Assembly (NCBI RefSeq): GCF_021117385.1
Contig: NZ_CP088252.1
Coordinates: forward strand, 248,001 to 312,000
Length of the DNA stretch: 64,000 bases
Reading direction: 5' to 3'
Source: Frateuria soli
GTDB taxonomy: Bacteria > Pseudomonadota > Gammaproteobacteria > Xanthomonadales > Rhodanobacteraceae
Numbering within the stretch: position 1 is the stretch's first letter; each line of letters starts with the position of its first letter. Below are positions 63,718 to 64,000 of the stretch, piece by piece. The notes under the pieces are model-generated. The model did not search any database, was not told the DNA's origin, and worked only from the letters and a program-made list of their open reading frames with translations. The translations under genes were made by a program, and so were the position numbers.

Positions 63718-64000
63718 ATGCGTGTCCTTGTGATCGAAGACAACAGCGATATCGCGACCAACATTGGCGACTACCTGGAAGACCGTGGCCACGTGGTCGA
63801 CTTTGCCGGGGATGGCGTGACCGGCCTGCACCTGGCCGTGGTGCACGACTTCGACGTGATCGTGCTGGACCTCACCTTGCCGGGCATGGACGGTCTGGAC
63901 GTGGCGCGCAAGCTGCGCCACGAGGCCCACAAGCAGACCCCGGTGCTGATGCTGACCGCACGCGACGCGCTGGAGCAGAAGCTCACCGGCTTCGAGTCCG
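63718..64000 (+). CDS. OmpR-family response regulator, receiver domain (runs off the window)
   Basis: The first 94 residues are visible. The receiver domain is in order: MRVLVIEDN with the acidic pair (Glu7-Asp8), phospho-acceptor Asp in VIVLDLTLPGMDGLDV (about residue 51) and the conserved Thr in LMLTARD (about 80). The DNA-binding domain and the partner kinase lie outside the window. The closeness to PhoP-like sequences is a guess. The long structured leader upstream is unusual. Confidence 0.9.
   Translation, partial: MRVLVIEDNSDIATNIGDYLEDRGHVVDFAGDGVTGLHLAVVHDFDVIVLDLTLPGMDGLDVARKLRHEAHKQTPVLMLTARDALEQKLTGFES

Overview
The window is one continuous stretch of GC-rich (roughly two thirds G+C by eye) gammaproteobacterial chromosome. 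Several traits point to the Xanthomonadales, most likely a Rhodanobacteraceae relative such as Dyella, Luteibacter, Frateuria or Rhodanobacter: the GTAG-type REP pair at 13.65-13.80 kb, the fused cysNC gene, the FecR/YXWGXW-like envelope protein, and the TrmB, RimK and MscL sequences. This placement is inferred from gene character, because no 16S gene is present. I see no insertion sequence, prophage or CRISPR array.

Left flank (1-17 kb), housekeeping and accessory genes: the end of a Bat (aerotolerance) operon; a macrodomain protein divergent from a MarR regulator; a small lipoprotein; an exported M28 peptidase; MscL; a fumarylacetoacetate-hydrolase family enzyme; a four-gene MacA/MacB-like ABC export operon ending in a strong bidirectional terminator; an AtoE-like permease; an EamA permease; a VOC protein; an AraC-Ogt DNA repair fusion; a small membrane protein; and a Rieske-type ferredoxin-like protein.

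Centre (17.1-56.1 kb), a very large exopolysaccharide locus of the Wzx/Wzy type. It begins with wza (minus strand) and, divergent from it, wzb, wzc and ugd. These are followed by a polysaccharide pyruvyltransferase-like gene, a GT2, an EpsG-type polymerase, an asparagine-synthase-like ATPase, a Tat-exported beta-helix protein and a GT4. Next come four more beta-helix (pectate-lyase-superfamily) genes arranged as two divergent pairs, and two tandem-duplicated GT2 genes. A methyltransferase, a Wzx flippase, three sulfotransferases, a hexapeptide acetyltransferase, and cysD with cysNC (PAPS synthesis) follow. The far end holds a Tat-exported tyrosinase, a GT4, a TupA-like ATP-grasp protein, a second Wzx and a WecA-type initiating transferase. 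Read together, the locus should make a uronic-acid-containing polymer carrying sulfate, acetyl, probably pyruvyl and possibly amide or amino-acid groups. Several exported beta-helix enzymes could cut or epimerise it. The co-location of three sulfotransferases with a dedicated PAPS supply is the most striking feature.

Right flank (56.3-64 kb): an SLC13-type transporter with RCK_C domains, TrmB, a large FecR-like exported protein, tRNA-Gly(CCC), a coupled zinc-protease-like/RimK pair, and a possible structured leader or small RNA ahead of the start of an OmpR-family response regulator that runs off the window.
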